Origin: Adiantum capillus-veneris
Taxonomy: Eukaryota; Streptophyta; Polypodiopsida; Polypodiales; Pteridaceae
NCBI GenBank assembly: GCA_014529385.2
Contig: CM043950.1
Coordinates: 152,274,945 to 152,338,944 of the forward strand
Length of the DNA: 64,000 nt
Direction of reading: 5' to 3'
Shown here: in pieces, positions 1-11,190 of the stretch
Layout: every line of letters starts with the position of its first letter
Position numbering within the stretch: position 1 is the first letter of the stretch
Program-made: the position numbers and the translations under genes
The notes under the pieces: model-generated
Seen by the model: only the letters and a program-made list of their open reading frames with translations
Told to the model about the DNA's origin: nothing
Databases searched by the model: none

Positions 1-802
1 AACTAGAAAGAACTCTTAGAGTAATCAGTAACGCTTGGTAAAGTGGAAAGATTATCCCACTGAAAACGCCACTTGGAAAAATGAAACCTTTTATCTCAAA
101 GATTTTTCGAGTTTCGGTTGAGATGAGGGCATCTCAAATTCTTAAGTTGGGGGTGATTGTAAGGTCTCCACCTTTCTAGCTGTCGGGAATGAACTCAAGC
201 TTTAGGAGAAAGCGTTGATCAGGAAATCATGTCAAAACACTATCTCAAAAGCAATAAAAAATGGTATTTTTGGAATCTTAAGTACAACAAACCCAGGGGT
301 AGAAATTTTCATAACTGAATTTCGATAAAAATTGGCATAGTTATGGCTCCTGGAAGTTTACACTGTTGATTAAATTAATAAAATAAACTATAAGTTTTTG
401 GTAATAATTCTGTAAAAGACTTTTATCATAAAATCCCTAAATATCCACAAATAATTGTAGATTTTTCCAAAATTAATGATGAAAGATAATAACAAAAAAT
501 TGATTTTGTGTATCTGGGGGGCTGTGTGGGGCAGTAATGAACTTTCCTAGACACGAATTAGTAGCAGGGGGTGCTACAATTTGGAACAGACTCGGAGTCC
601 TGGCCATTTCTCTCTCACCTAGAGAGAAATCTACTAAAAAATCACTAGAGAGAAAAAAATATAGTTGATTATCCATGGTAATTAGCTTAATCCTTTTTTA
701 ATTAGCAAAATAATACTAATTTACCTATATTTTCTTAATTAATCCAATTAATTAAGAAGATTAAACTTACTTACACTCTAAATTACTCTCTTAATTTTTA
801 AT

Positions 803-1007
803 ATTAGGGATGTTAATCTAATTAATTATTAAGCCAAATTAGGGTTGAAATTAATCTTTTTGATCATAAATTAATGGTAATTATACTAATTAGGGATGTT
901 AGTCTACTTAGATTAAGATTAGGGATGTTAATCTAATTAATTATTAAGCCAAATTAGGGTTGAAATTAATCTTTTTGATCATAAATTAATGGTAATTATA
1001 CTAATTA
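803..1007. repeat. Direct repeat, two 90-bp copies
   Basis: An essentially identical stretch of about 90 bp occurs at 803-892 and again at 918-1007, an offset of 115 bp with a spacer of about 25 bp. Both copies start attagggatgttaatc and end with actaatta. The near identity contrasts with the divergent array just downstream, so this duplication looks recent. Confidence 0.9.
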
Positions 1008-1289
1008 AACTTAGAGATGTATTAGATTGTCAAGATGCTAGAAACATTATCTCTTAATTTTATGATTAATTTTTGTAATTAATTAGGTAAAAATTAGCTA
1101 TTTTTAATCAAAAAATTGATGGAAAATCTATCTAATTAGCTCCAAAACTCTTAAGTTAATTATCACAGCTAGAAAATACTATTAGAGACACGGGGTAAAT
1201 TACTCATTAATAGATAATTAATCTAAGTATTTAATTAAGCTTGAAATTAATTGTTTTTAGCCATAAATTAAAGGGGAAAATAAGAAACA

Positions 1290-2610
1290 TATGTGAAATA
1301 ATTATGTGCTTTTTATAAGAGTTATTTTACCTATTAAAGAAGCCATGATAATTAGATTAGCCATAGAAAATTAATGTAGCTAATTATCTTAGTCAAAAAA
1401 CCCTGTTTTTGAAGGTAAATTAAATGAGAGATTAGTAAATGAGATTAGATAGCTTTTGGATAGTTTTAAGAGCTAGAATACATCATTACAAAGTTGTAAT
1501 AATTAGCTTAGACACAAATAATTGATTTAGCTAATTATCCTAGTCAAAAAATCCTATTTTTGAACGTAAATGAAAGGGAAAAAATAGTAAATCATATTAG
1601 ATGGCATTGGGATAATTTTTAGAGTTAGAATACATCATTAAAAAGGTATGTTAATTAAATTAGCCAAAGAAAAGTGGTTTAGCTAATTATCTTAGTAAAA
1701 AAACCTTGTTTTTGAAGGTAAATTAGTAAATTAGATTAGATAGCTTTGGAGTAATTTTCGGAGTTAAAGTACAGCATAAGAAAGTCAAGATAATTATCTT
1801 AAGTATAGATAATTAGTTTAGCTAATGTTGTCTAGTTTTTACTAAAAATTAGATGGAAAAATTAATAAGTCACGATAGATGATTACATGCTATTTATCAG
1901 AGTTATATTACATAATTTAAAAACCATGATAATTATCTCAAGGTTAGAAAATTAGTACAAATATTTATCTAAGTCAAATTATACTAATTCTAGCTGAAAA
2001 TTAAAGGGGTAAATTAGTAAAGCATGTTACATGATTACATGCTATTTATGAGAGTTATATTACATGATTAGAAAGCCGTGATAACTATATCAAGGTTAGA
2101 AAATTAGTATGGATATTTATCTTAGTCAAATTATACTAATTCTAATAGAAAATTAAAGGGGGAAATTAGTAAATCATGCTAGATAACTACATGCTATTTA
2201 TTAGAGCTAGATTACATAATAGAGAAGCTGTGATAACTATGTCAAGGTTAACAAATTAGTATAGAGATTTATCTAGGTCAAATGATATTAATTTTAGCTA
2301 GAAATTAAAGAGAGAATTAGTAAATCATGTTAGCTTGCATGATATTTATGAGTGCTAGATTACATGATAAAAAAGTCGTGATAATTATGTTAAGGTTAGG
2401 AAATTAGTATAGATATTTATCTAAGTCAAAATATACTAATTTTAGCTAAAACTGAAAGAAGAAAATTAGTAAATCATGCTATATGATTCCTTGATATTTA
2501 TTAGAGTTAGAAGTTGTGATAATTATGTCAAGGTTAGAAAACTAGTATAGATATTTATGTAAGTCAAATTATACTAATTTTAGCTAAAAATAAATATGAA
2601 AATTATATAA
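1290..2610. repeat. Degenerate tandem array, unit about 146 bp
   Basis: A recurring block (gataatt-at.tcaaggttagaaa, then a variant of ttatctaagtcaaa) recurs at about 1357, 1506, 1653, 1799, 1939, 2091, 2243, 2391 and 2529. Spacings are 149, 147, 146, 140, 152, 152, 148 and 138 bp. That is about nine diverged copies of a satellite-like unit. Units 5 to 9 are closer to one another than to units 1 to 4. Confidence 0.8.
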
Positions 2611-3145
2611 TTGAGTTGAAAATTTTAAACTTTAATTACCAAAGGTCATAAATATCATTATCTACCTATGATAATTATACCATACTTAATTAGTTAGTCT
2701 AGAAAATCATAATTGACTAAAAGTTCTATTTTTAGCAAAAGATAAATTAAAATAAATAGACTTTGGAGTCAAAAGTTTCTAGGAAATTTACAATAAGGAT
2801 AAACTAGTGATATAAAGTTGAAGAAATAAAATCTTTAAGAGAAAGTAAACAAAATAAATATTATGCTCAAAATAAGCAGATTCCAAGCTTAAAATTCGAT
2901 GGGGAGACTAGAAAAAAGATATATAAAATTATAAGAAAATTAGGAGAGCTTAGATAACCCTTAGGAAATCTTTGAAAAAAGTTATTATATCTATATAGGC
3001 AAATAAGAAATTATTAGGTCAAGAATTTACCAATTAAGACTACAAATTTAACCTTAATTGGGTTACGATTGAATACAAAGGTTAAATCCAGCTTTAGGAT
3101 AATTTATCTAATGATTAGACCTATTTTTTATAAGGATAAGAAGTT

Positions 3146-3376
3146 ATGGCACCCAAAAGGACTCGTGAAAATCTTACATTTGATGATGAGGACGTAGCTC
3201 CAAAACGAACTAGAGCGTCGCTTGACGACGAAGCCGGGCCTAGTAGTAGGCCTACGGCGGAGAGTCTTCAGGCACCAACGCAACAGCAGATGACCGATCA
3301 GTCCCAGGTGGGTTTTCATTTAAAACAAGTCGTTAAATTGATTAAGTTCTTTTATAAGTTAACATTGTATACGTAA
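3146..3376 (+). CDS. Small basic/acidic ORF, possible first exon
   Basis: A 76-codon frame begins MAPKRTRENLTFDDED and contains a second KRTR motif about 16 residues later, then a Ser/Pro/Gln-rich stretch. The amino-acid-like part ends near 3306, where the sequence reads cag/gtgggt, a good splice donor, and becomes AT-rich. It could be the start of a Gag-like or nuclear protein, with the KRTR repeats acting as basic motifs. No downstream exon was found. It stands alone between the AT-rich array and a stretch of about 1 kb with no gene. Confidence 0.3.
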   Translation: MAPKRTRENLTFDDEDVAPKRTRASLDDEAGPSSRPTAESLQAPTQQQMTDQSQVGFHLKQVVKLIKFFYKLTLYT

Positions 3377-4445
3377 GGAGTGAGTAAGAATCAGAAAAGG
3401 AGAATAATTGGCCGAAAATGGAAGGTCGCTTCCAAGAAACCAACATGCATTGTTTGTAATTAGGAAATATTTGTTTGGGCTAAGATTGGTTGAATTAGGA
3501 AAGATATGTTTGATCATCCTTAAGACAGCTTGTTTCAAGACACCTCCGACTCCTTGGTATAAATTGATGATAATGATGGCTTTCCAACTATAGATAAGTC
3601 AGTTATCCCCATGAACAATGAGTTTCTACTTCGTGTCATCTCTTGACGTTTCTACATAAGTTAGGATACCGTTTTTATCCTAGGGGAGCCGCCCGGCTGG
3701 GCAATTGGTTTTGTGTATGGACACCCCGAACCTTGGGTGGGAGTTTATCCACCCCAGATTGTGAATAAGGAACGGGTGCCATTTTTTCACCCTTAGGTGG
3801 TCTCGAGACAAGAAGAGTACTGGTCATGGTTATTATGGACAATGTTTTGATTGACAGTACCCTCTCTTAAGTTTAAAGATGTGTGTTTGCTAAAAGAATG
3901 ATTTTCAATGCTAACTTTAATACTTGATTGAAGGAATTACTGTGACGAAAAGTTAAAACAAACATTTATTTTGAATGTTAAAACAATGTGATAGTAATTA
4001 GAAAAAAAAGAATCATGTGTGAGTGCGGGGTGGTAAATGGGGAATGACTAAGGTTGTCAATCATGGACGGGTGGATTTGATGAGTTAAGTAACTATCCAT
4101 TCCTGTGTAGTAAAAATGTTTAGAAAACTTCTTCATTTGGAAGAGGAGTCCACTAGCAGATGTGCCCTCACATATGTTAGGGGGAAAAAAACATTGGTTG
4201 AGGATACCTTAGCCAAACTTGTGGAAGTTATAGGGCCAAAATAGTTTTGGATTTCTAAATGTTGTCCCGTTTCCATTGCAAGACAAGACTAGGTCTTCTT
4301 CTAAGGCTATAGACCCAAGCCATTGTCAAGGTCTATTCCTTGGATTTTTTTGGTTTAGTGACTCTGATCTTTATCAGGCCTAGAGACCTGTCAAGGACCC
4401 CATCCCGCTTTTGGTGTCAGTGGGTTGGGGACGTCATACCTCCGA
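3377..4445. other. No recognised gene
   Basis: A mixed-composition stretch with a locally GC-richer patch at 3680-3790 (gccgcccggctgggc). I see no homologous frame, tRNA-like fold or matching LTR end. It abuts the left limit of element A, whose outer boundary I could not fix. Confidence 0.5.
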
Positions 4446-4553
4446 CTTCCCTCTTCTCCTTGGTTTGGTAGCCGAGGACGAGACAAAGAAAGAGTTTTTT
4501 GCCTTGTTCTTCTCCACTTCAAGCTCTCGGATCCCCTTCCTTTGGTAGCCAAG

Positions 4554-4556
<3 letters not shown>

Positions 4557-4630
<74 letters not shown>
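4557..4630. repeat. (GA)n microsatellite, about 37 units
   Basis: Pure GA dinucleotide array following a tagccaaggac lead-in. The same lead-in (tagccgaggacgaga) precedes the arrays at 19882 and 20091, so the array is a resident of A's LTR. Long frames across it on both strands encode only RE or LS dipeptides and are artefacts. Confidence 0.97.
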
Positions 4631-4633
<3 letters not shown>

Positions 4634-5071
4634 CTATGCTTTGCTTCCTTTGTTTTGCCCTCTTTTCCTCCTTCGCCATCACACTACTTCCCCACAAACT
4701 CCTCACGTCCTCTTTTCCTCCCCTTGCATGCCCTAGAAAAGAACCCCCCTATTTTAAGTTGACCCCTCCCTTAGCAACGACGGTGCCATCATTGCTAGGG
4801 AGTGTAAAAACACCCTCAAGATGACATGGCAAGATGAGGTTCGAAGTATGCGGAATGCCCTGCAAATAGCACCAAAAACCATCACCTTGGCTTGCTCTCT
4901 CACTTCCATTTCATGGCGGAGCTCGACCGAGCTGCTCAACGGCCACCTCAAGCGCAACCTTGTTCTCCAGCGCTGCCGCCTGCTGCCTGCTGCCTGCTTG
5001 CACCATCTCCCTTTCTTTTTCCTTTCCTCTACACTTAAGCCCTTATTTAAAACAATTGGGCTGACATTGGA

Positions 5072-5704
5072 TTATACTGGGTGGGCGGCCCTGAAAGGGC
5101 ACCTCATTTGGCATACATATCTACTAAAGCATTGCCAAGCATAACAGCTCCGGTTCCCCGTGGGCGGCTTCATTCCCTTGATTTGGGCACCACATTTGAT
5201 ACACATGCCGGCCAAGGCAATGCCAAGCACGACATTCTCTTCCATCAGTCCTTGACTAACAAAATCATCATGAATTTTGATGCTCATATCAGCTTCTTAG
5301 TGAAATACGCCTTGAAAATGCAAGCATAGGTGATTGCATTCGCCTGAAAGCATTCCCTTCGCACTTGGTGAAAATAGCCCAAAGCTTTTTACCACAGTCA
5401 TGTTGGGCATTCCCCGCAATCATTGCATTCCAAGAGATGATAATCCGGACACACAGCTCTTCAAAAACCTTCTGTGCTTCCGTACGGGCACCACATTTAG
5501 CATATTTAAATTCCAAAGCATATCGGTTTCTAGTATTCCGTGATTGAAGCTCAAAATTCCCAAATGGCACGCTGACTGAGCGGACTGGATTGGTACGAAA
5601 TCAACCCCAGTGAATCTTTTTCGGCCAATATCTTGGCAACAGAAACTCCGATCACTGATTTGAAAAGACCGACACGCTCCAAAAAGTGAGCACTTCAGGC
5701 CCAT
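5072..5704 (-). pseudogene. PPR protein fragment inside A 3' LTR
   Basis: Read on the minus strand, three plant PPR-style blocks occur in order, in different frames. The first is YAKCGAR followed by AQKVFEELCVR and ISWNAMIAG (about 5385-5545). The second is IHDDFVSQGLMEENVVLG with IKCGAQ (about 5180-5290). The third is LGNALVDMYAK followed by a stop (about 5100-5150). These match consecutive repeats of a PLS-class organelle RNA-binding PPR protein, which normally bears 10 or more repeats. Stops and frameshifts make it a pseudogene. The same fragment lies in the other LTR at 20636-21230, so it was captured before A's last transposition. Confidence 0.8.
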
Positions 5705-6109
5705 GCATTCACTTCATCTCTATTCGCTCAGCTGCAGTTGCCCAATCCGGTATGGATGTGCATCAACTTAAACTTCAACCGGCCATAACTTCCTCACCAT
5801 AGCTCCAATCGACAAGCCATAAAGACAGGCTGGTAGAGCACTTCAAGCACTATAGTTCTAGATCATAAAATCCCATCTCTGCTCACTTCAAGCATACTAT
5901 TTTTTAGCATCATTAAGGCATCTATTGGCCATTTAAAGCCACATCTGACATACATTAACCGTAAAAATAGCTTGTTACCAAGCCTTGAACACTAATCATT
6001 GATCAAGTAAGCTTCAAATAAGCTCGACGTGCATTTTTCTGGTTTCTTTCTTAGCATGGCAGTGGAGCTGCAATGAACTTGCACACCCTCCGGTCTGTAC
6101 CAACTGCAC

Positions 6110-7500
6110 TTAAGAAGCATCATCAGACTCATCGTCTGATGCATACATAGCACTATCTTCAGGAGGTTGATTTGTGTTGAAATCTTCAATATTAATCTCA
6201 CCTTCTTGTTGCTTAAACAACTTAACTCTTTTTACTACAATAGGCACCTTGAGCTCACTGCCATCAAGCTCACATAACTTATATGTCACATTATCATAAA
6301 GATGAAGTACCACATATGGTCCAAACCATCGTTTAACCAAGGCTTGTGCATACCAGTGTATTGGTTCTCTAGGCTACTATCATATACAAGGACCCAATCC
6401 CCATCTTTAATAGCATGAGGTCGTAGTCTGTGCTTACCATCAAATGTTGCTTTATTCTTCAACCTTGCTTCCTTAAGCTTTACTTTAGCTTGTTCAATAT
6501 GTTCTTGATGCCTTTCATGTTGGCAAATGCACAAAGCAAGCAAATATTCTATAGACATATCCTCTTCCCATGGCATTACGGTCCAAGAAATAACCGCTTC
6601 CTCTGTAGGCATAATGGGTTTTTGCCCGTACATTAGCTCAAATGGCATAAAACTCGTAACATAACTATGTGTAGTTTGATCATCCTATAAAGCAAATTTA
6701 GGAGTTTAGGCCAATCACCAATATGTCCCTGGCATGCCTTTGCTAAATCTTGAATAATAGGCGGATGCCCTCTTTCACTTTTACCATTACCCTCTGGATT
6801 GTATGTTATAGTGAGAGCCAATTTAATGCCCAAGCAAGCAAAGAAATCCCAAGCTTCATCTGCATCTAGCTCTCCTTTATCAGTAGTGATTCTACCAACG
6901 CATCCATACCTTGAAATAATATCCTCAAGCAAGAACTTGCACACAGAAATCGTAGCTTTGGTAATGCAAAGCTCTGCCTTCTACCTAATTAGTAAGATCT
7001 TCTCTAGAAAGAACAATATACCGCATCTGCCAAACACCTACTGGCATGGTAATCAGGTCCACCACCCACTTGTAGTGCATAGCCAGTGGATAGGTGGGAT
7101 GCTATCCCTCTCAATGTCGCATATTAGAATAGTGTTGGCATATTAAGCACGTCTCCACAAAATGAGCCACATTTTTATACATACCTTTCCACCAAAAAAC
7201 GATCCTTAATATTGACAAAAGTTACCCAGACTCCTCTGTGTCCAACCCATAAACTTACATGAAATTCTTTGAGATAACCTGCTATTGAGTCGCTTCATCA
7301 CAAACAACCCGTTGTGGTACCCCTCTAGAGCGCTTTGGTTGTTTCCATAAATGTCCATCCTTCAAAAGTAGCCATAAGCATTCTTTCTGATCCTTTTATA
7401 CTCTTGATGTGTCCACCCTTCATGCTTAGTAAGAGTTCTAAGGTAAGGATCAATCAAAATCCACTCTCCATCATAAAATTCCTTCAAAAATTATGAGCAA
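6110..7500 (-). pseudogene. Element A integrase, degenerate
   Basis: Minus-strand integrase remnant. From the N-terminal side it contains a block around 7040-7160 equivalent to B's HPTYPVAMHYKWVVDL. The catalytic core follows at 6633-6944 with ISRYGCVGRITTDKGELD and YNPEGNGKSERGHPPI, carrying the second Asp and the Glu of D,D-35-E. The C-terminal part has PFELMYGQKPIMP (6600-6648) and KRWFGPYVVLHLYDNV (6290-6340), ending in an acidic tail (DDESDDAS). Several stops and frameshifts separate these blocks. It would have inserted element cDNA into the genome; it is now dead. Confidence 0.85.
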
Positions 7501-7611
7501 TATTACCACAAATTTCATGTAGATAAGAAGACGTATAGAACTTCAAGCCAACATCATCACTTGTGGTCAGCATCTCTTCTTCATCTTCAAACCTACCTCT
7601 TGATAACATAT

Positions 7612-7807
7612 CTGCAACAAGACTATCTCTACCTGCAATATGATAAAATTCAGGGTTAAGAGACTTAATATAGGCTATCCCTCACAACATAACAATATCT
7701 AGAGTAGAGCAATTTGCAATCATCCCTATCAATGGCAAGAAATCTGTCTCTACCAGAATTGAAGCTCCAATAAAGTATTCTTTATCAGACCTTAGAGAAG
7801 TAGCAAC
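7612..7807 (-). pseudogene. Element A RNase H, C-terminal half
   Basis: Minus-strand frame contains SDKEYFIGASILVETDFLPL and, after a frame break, a PEFYHIAGRDS-like block followed by VADMLSRG. These are the central Asp region and the C-terminal tail of a Ty3/gypsy RNase H. The other half lies at 15382-15560, because element N inserted between them. It aligns with B's RNase H (RNGKEYLIGACVVVETDF). Confidence 0.8.
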
Positions 7808-7960
7808 TGTAAGACAAGGGGAACTAGAACCTAGGATTCCACCACCCAACCACCCACTATATAGCATAGCCCCTGGCCCTTTGCCCTAGTTGGACTCCCT
7901 TTCCACACTGCCTAGCCCGGCCTTGCCCTTGTCTAGTCCGGCCTTGCCGGTGTCCTGACA
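7808..7960 (-). repeat. 3' LTR of N, 153 bp
   Basis: Pairs with 15229-15381 with six substitutions and no indels. It is unusually short for a chromovirus. In element orientation it begins TGTCAGGACACC and ends CTTACA, and contains a possible TATA box (ctatatag near 7857-7864). Confidence 0.95.
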
Positions 7961-8800
7961 GTACTCCCCCCTTAAGAAGAGTTTTTGTCCTCAAAACCAA
8001 AGTGGGGAACTTCTTCTTAAGAACACTTATGTTTTCCCAAGTGGAACCTTCCTCAGGTCGGTCTTTCCACTTGATTAAGGCTTGTTGACGTACGTGTATG
8101 CAACTCATGATAATGAGAACACGTTCAGGTTCATGCGATAATGTAGGAGGTTCAATGAAATCAACCAAAATCTGTTGGTCAATAACATTGTCGTTCCCAT
8201 GTAACCGCTTATGTAAACGACTTACATGAAACACCGGATGAATACGAGAATGTGAAGGTAGTAATAATTTGTAGGCACGATCACCTACTCGCTTGAGTAT
8301 TTTGAAAGGCCCACAATATCGGGGAGATAATTTAGGTGTTGGTCCAGTTTTCAGACTTTCTGAATGTTCTGGCACACGTAAAAATACTTCCTCCCCTTCT
8401 TCGAAGGTAACTTGCCGATGTTTCTCATCAACGTACTTCTTATACCGATCCTGTGCTTGCCAGACATTCTGACAAGAAAGTTTCAACATATCCATGTGGT
8501 CTTGGAGAAAATCCTTAACTTGTTTGGAGTTTTTTGGTTGCCAAACCCACCGTAACTGGTGACCTAGGTTGAAACCCATACATGAGCATGAAAGGACTAA
8601 AGCCTGTTGTGACATGCTTAGCACTATTGTAGGCAAACTCGAGAATAGGTAAGTGTTCTTCCCATTCTGACTGTTTTTTGGTGATGTATGATCTTAGCAT
8701 ATCCTCTAGCACCTGGTTAACTTGTTCTAACTGACCATCTATTTCTGGATGATCAGCTGTACTGAGGTTCAATTGTGTACCCAATCGTTTAAACACAACT
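7961..8800 (-). pseudogene. N integrase C-terminus and chromodomain
   Basis: The minus-strand frame has the integrase C-terminal fold ([54 protein letters not shown]). A chromodomain-like tail follows at about 8010-8125 (PERVLI, then [19 protein letters not shown]), the hallmark of chromoviruses, which uses histone marks to steer integration. The frame runs past the polypurine tract and stops inside the LTR at about 7857, so the pol tail overlaps the LTR by about 100 bp. It is frameshifted from the core at the end of the tandem duplication. Confidence 0.88.
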
Positions 8801-9358
8801 CTTCAAAAGTGGCTGTTAAACTTGGAATCACGATCATTGACAATGTTACTAGGAAAACCATACAATTTGTATAGATTGTCCACAAATAACTTTGCTAGTT
8901 CTGGTGTCTTAATCGTTGATTTGGTCTAAATAAACTTACATAGTTTATTCAACCTGTCTACTACCACCCATACATGAGCATGAAAGGACTAAAGCCTGTT
9001 GTGACATGCTTAGCACTATTGTAGGCAAACTCGAGAATAGGTAAGTGTTCTTCCCATTCTGACTGTTTTTTGGTGACGTATGATCTTAGCATATCCTCTA
9101 GCACCTGGTTAACTTGTTCTAACTGACCATCTATTTCTGGATGATCAGCTGTACTGAGGTTCAATTGTGTACCCAATCGTTTAAACACAACTCTTCAAAA
9201 GTGGCTGTTAAACTTGGAATCACGATCATTGACAATGTTACTAGGAAAACCATACAATTTGTATAGATTGTCCACAAATAACTTTTCTAGTTCTGGTGTC
9301 TTAATCGTTGATTTGGTCTAAATAAACTTACATAGTTTATTCAACCTGTCTACTACCA
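8575..9358 (-). repeat. 392-bp tandem duplication in N integrase
   Basis: 8575-8966 and 8967-9358 are direct copies with only two differences seen (gatgtatg/gacgtatg and tttgctag/tttctag). Junctions share cccata, which also follows the second copy at 9359. The unit includes the integrase core from the DRDSKF Asp region to TADHPEIDGQLEQVNQ. Because 392 is not a multiple of three, the duplication alone breaks the integrase frame. Confidence 0.95.
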
Positions 9359-10000
9359 CCCATACCGAGTCATGACCTCATATAGTGGTTGGTAAAGCTA
9401 TAATAAAATCCATAGAGATGCTTTCCCATTTTCCATTGGGGATCTCCAAAGGATGTAAGAGTCCTCCTGCTTTTAGGCACTCCGCTTTGTTAACTTGACA
9501 TTTTTGGCAATGCAAGACATAAGATTGAACAAAGCCATGTATACCTGGCTAGTAAAACTGTCATCGTACGAGAGCATAATTTTTTCTAATCCCTAGTGCC
9601 CTGCACTTGGACTATCATGACATTCATAAATAATTTGGTGCCAAATATATGTGTCCGTCGGTACACAAACTCTCCCCTTATGGAGTAGGTACCCATTGTT
9701 GATGGTGAAATGATTCCATTGCTATAGTTCATCACGTGATAAAGGAGAACTAGGTGTGGAGGTTAACTATACACTACCGTCATTGGAGTGAGAAGGATCC
9801 CTCTTTTGAACATGGCTCCACACTTTGGAATATGCTTCATCATGCTCATATTTGCCTTTGAGAGAATCTAAAAATTCACTATGAAGTTCCATAAACAAGA
9901 GAGAATTGATCTCTTGCATTTAACTTAGAGTGTCCACCACTACATTGTACCGGCCTTTGCGATACCTTAGCTTGGTGTCATATTCCTGAAGAATCTCGGC
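9359..10000 (-). pseudogene. N integrase zinc-finger region, degenerate
   Basis: On the minus strand the stretch encodes in shifted frames the H2C2 zinc-binding end of integrase (YVLHCQKCQVNKAECLKAGG at about 9455-9530) and the entry to the catalytic core (PLEIPNGKWESISMDFIIAL at about 9395-9450, with the first Asp). Upstream His residues are hard to place because of stops. It normally binds the LTR ends. Confidence 0.75.
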
Positions 10001-10012
10001 CCACCTGGCTTT

Positions 10013-10393
10013 TCAACCCTTCAAATCCATTTGTTGTGTAAACCATTTGATGCTTTCATGGTCAAACACAATCTTAAACTGAGCACCATACAGATAATGA
10101 CACCATGTTTTTAAGGCAGACACTATTGCATAGAGTTCGCGTTCGTAAGCAGAATAGTTCTGCTGAGCTGCATCAAGCTTCTTGCTTTCAAATGCAATCG
10201 ACCGTCCGTCTTGTAACAGCACTGCTCCAATAGCACGGTCACTGGCATCCGTTTCCAAAAGGAATGGTTTCAAAGGATCTACAATAGCCAGTATAGGAGA
10301 TGTAGCTAATGCATCCTTGAGCGTGTCAAAACTGTGTTGTTGAGCGGATCCCCACTGAAAAGCTTTGCCTTTGCCTTTTAGTTGATCCGTCAT
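10013..10393 (-). pseudogene. N RNase H domain
   Basis: An uninterrupted 126-codon segment. It begins with the RT connection (KAFQWGSAQQHSFDTLKDAL) and continues through FLLETDASDRAIGAVLLQDG with the first catalytic Asp. The YSAYERELYAIVSALKTW block supplies the Glu, and IVFDHESIKWF the next Asp. It ends at the usual Q.DLKG turn. RNase H degrades the RNA strand during reverse transcription. The segment keeps its motifs but its RT and integrase neighbours are broken. Confidence 0.9.
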
Positions 10394-11190
10394 GGGAACA
10401 GAAATTTGAGCATAGTTTTAAACAAACTTTCGGTAAAAACATGCAAATCCCAAAAAAATCTATAATTCTTCTCGATTTTTAGGAGAAGACCATTTCCGGA
10501 TGGTATCCACTTTGGATTGATCCATATATAGCCCGTTAGCTGAAATAACATGCCCTAAACAGTGAATTTCTTCTTTCAAAAATCACATTTAGATTCCTTG
10601 GCATATAATTTGTTTGTGCGTAACAACTCAAACACCTGCCTGAGATATTGTAAGTGTTCTTCTTCAGAAGCACTATAGACTAGGATGTCATCGAGGAAAA
10701 CAATGACAAAGTTGCCCAAATATGGCTTCAAGACACTATCCATAAGTGTCATGAATGTTGCGGGTGCATTGGTTCACCCAAAAGGCATCACCAAGAACTC
10801 ATAGTGTCCAAACCGTGTTCGGAATGTGGTTTTGGGTATATCGGCAAGGTGAATACGGACTTGGTGATATCCTGACCGCTTTGTAAAAATGCGAGCATGA
10901 GTGAGTTTGTCAAACAATTAATCTACTCTGGGCAATGGATACTTGTCTTAATTGTAACCACATTTAAGCCACATTAGTCTATGCACATGGGCATACTTCC
11001 ATCTTTTTTCTTCACTAGCAGGATAGGCAAAGCCCATGGTGAAGAACTGGGTTGTATAAACCCTCTGCTAAGGTAGTCAGCAAGCTGACGTTCCACCTCA
11101 ACAGCTTCTGAATAACTCATATGGCAAGGTGGTTTACTAACAGGTTTACAGCCTGCAGCCTGATGGCAAATCATTAGGAAATACATCTTG
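10394..11190 (-). pseudogene. N reverse transcriptase, frameshifted
   Basis: The N-terminal segment 10974-11186 has SYSEAVEVERQLADYLSRGF and SSPWALPILLVKKKDGSMPM, the standard Ty3/gypsy RT entry. Further blocks follow in other frames, including the palm motif [13 protein letters not shown] (F-L-D-D) around 10683-10705. The SGYHQVRI equivalent lies near 10860-10880. At least two frameshifts and several stops inactivate it. RT would copy the element RNA from the initiator-Met primer. Confidence 0.85.

Larger units (their letters stand above)
1..3145. other. AT-rich non-coding region
   Basis: No credible coding frame is present. The composition is strongly AT-rich with many taatta/attag words. 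It contains the direct repeat and degenerate tandem array listed separately. It could be the long leader or intron of a retroelement, or ordinary intergenic satellite-like DNA; nothing decides between these. Confidence 0.6.
4446..6061 (-). repeat. 3' LTR of element A
   Basis: Aligns with 19958-21585 over its whole length, with about 10% divergence by eye. Shared landmarks are the GA array, the block starting tcctatgctttgc, the PPR fragment, and a distal stretch from about 5700 to the boundary at 6061. Immediately to the right, minus-strand sequence (accggagggtgtgc) resembles the region just upstream of B's polypurine tract, supporting the boundary. Confidence 0.75.

Noticed and set aside
4425-4736. 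Overlapping frames of 87-103 codons on both strands across the GA array
   Set aside because: They encode RE or LS dipeptide runs produced by the microsatellite; the flanking parts have no homology.
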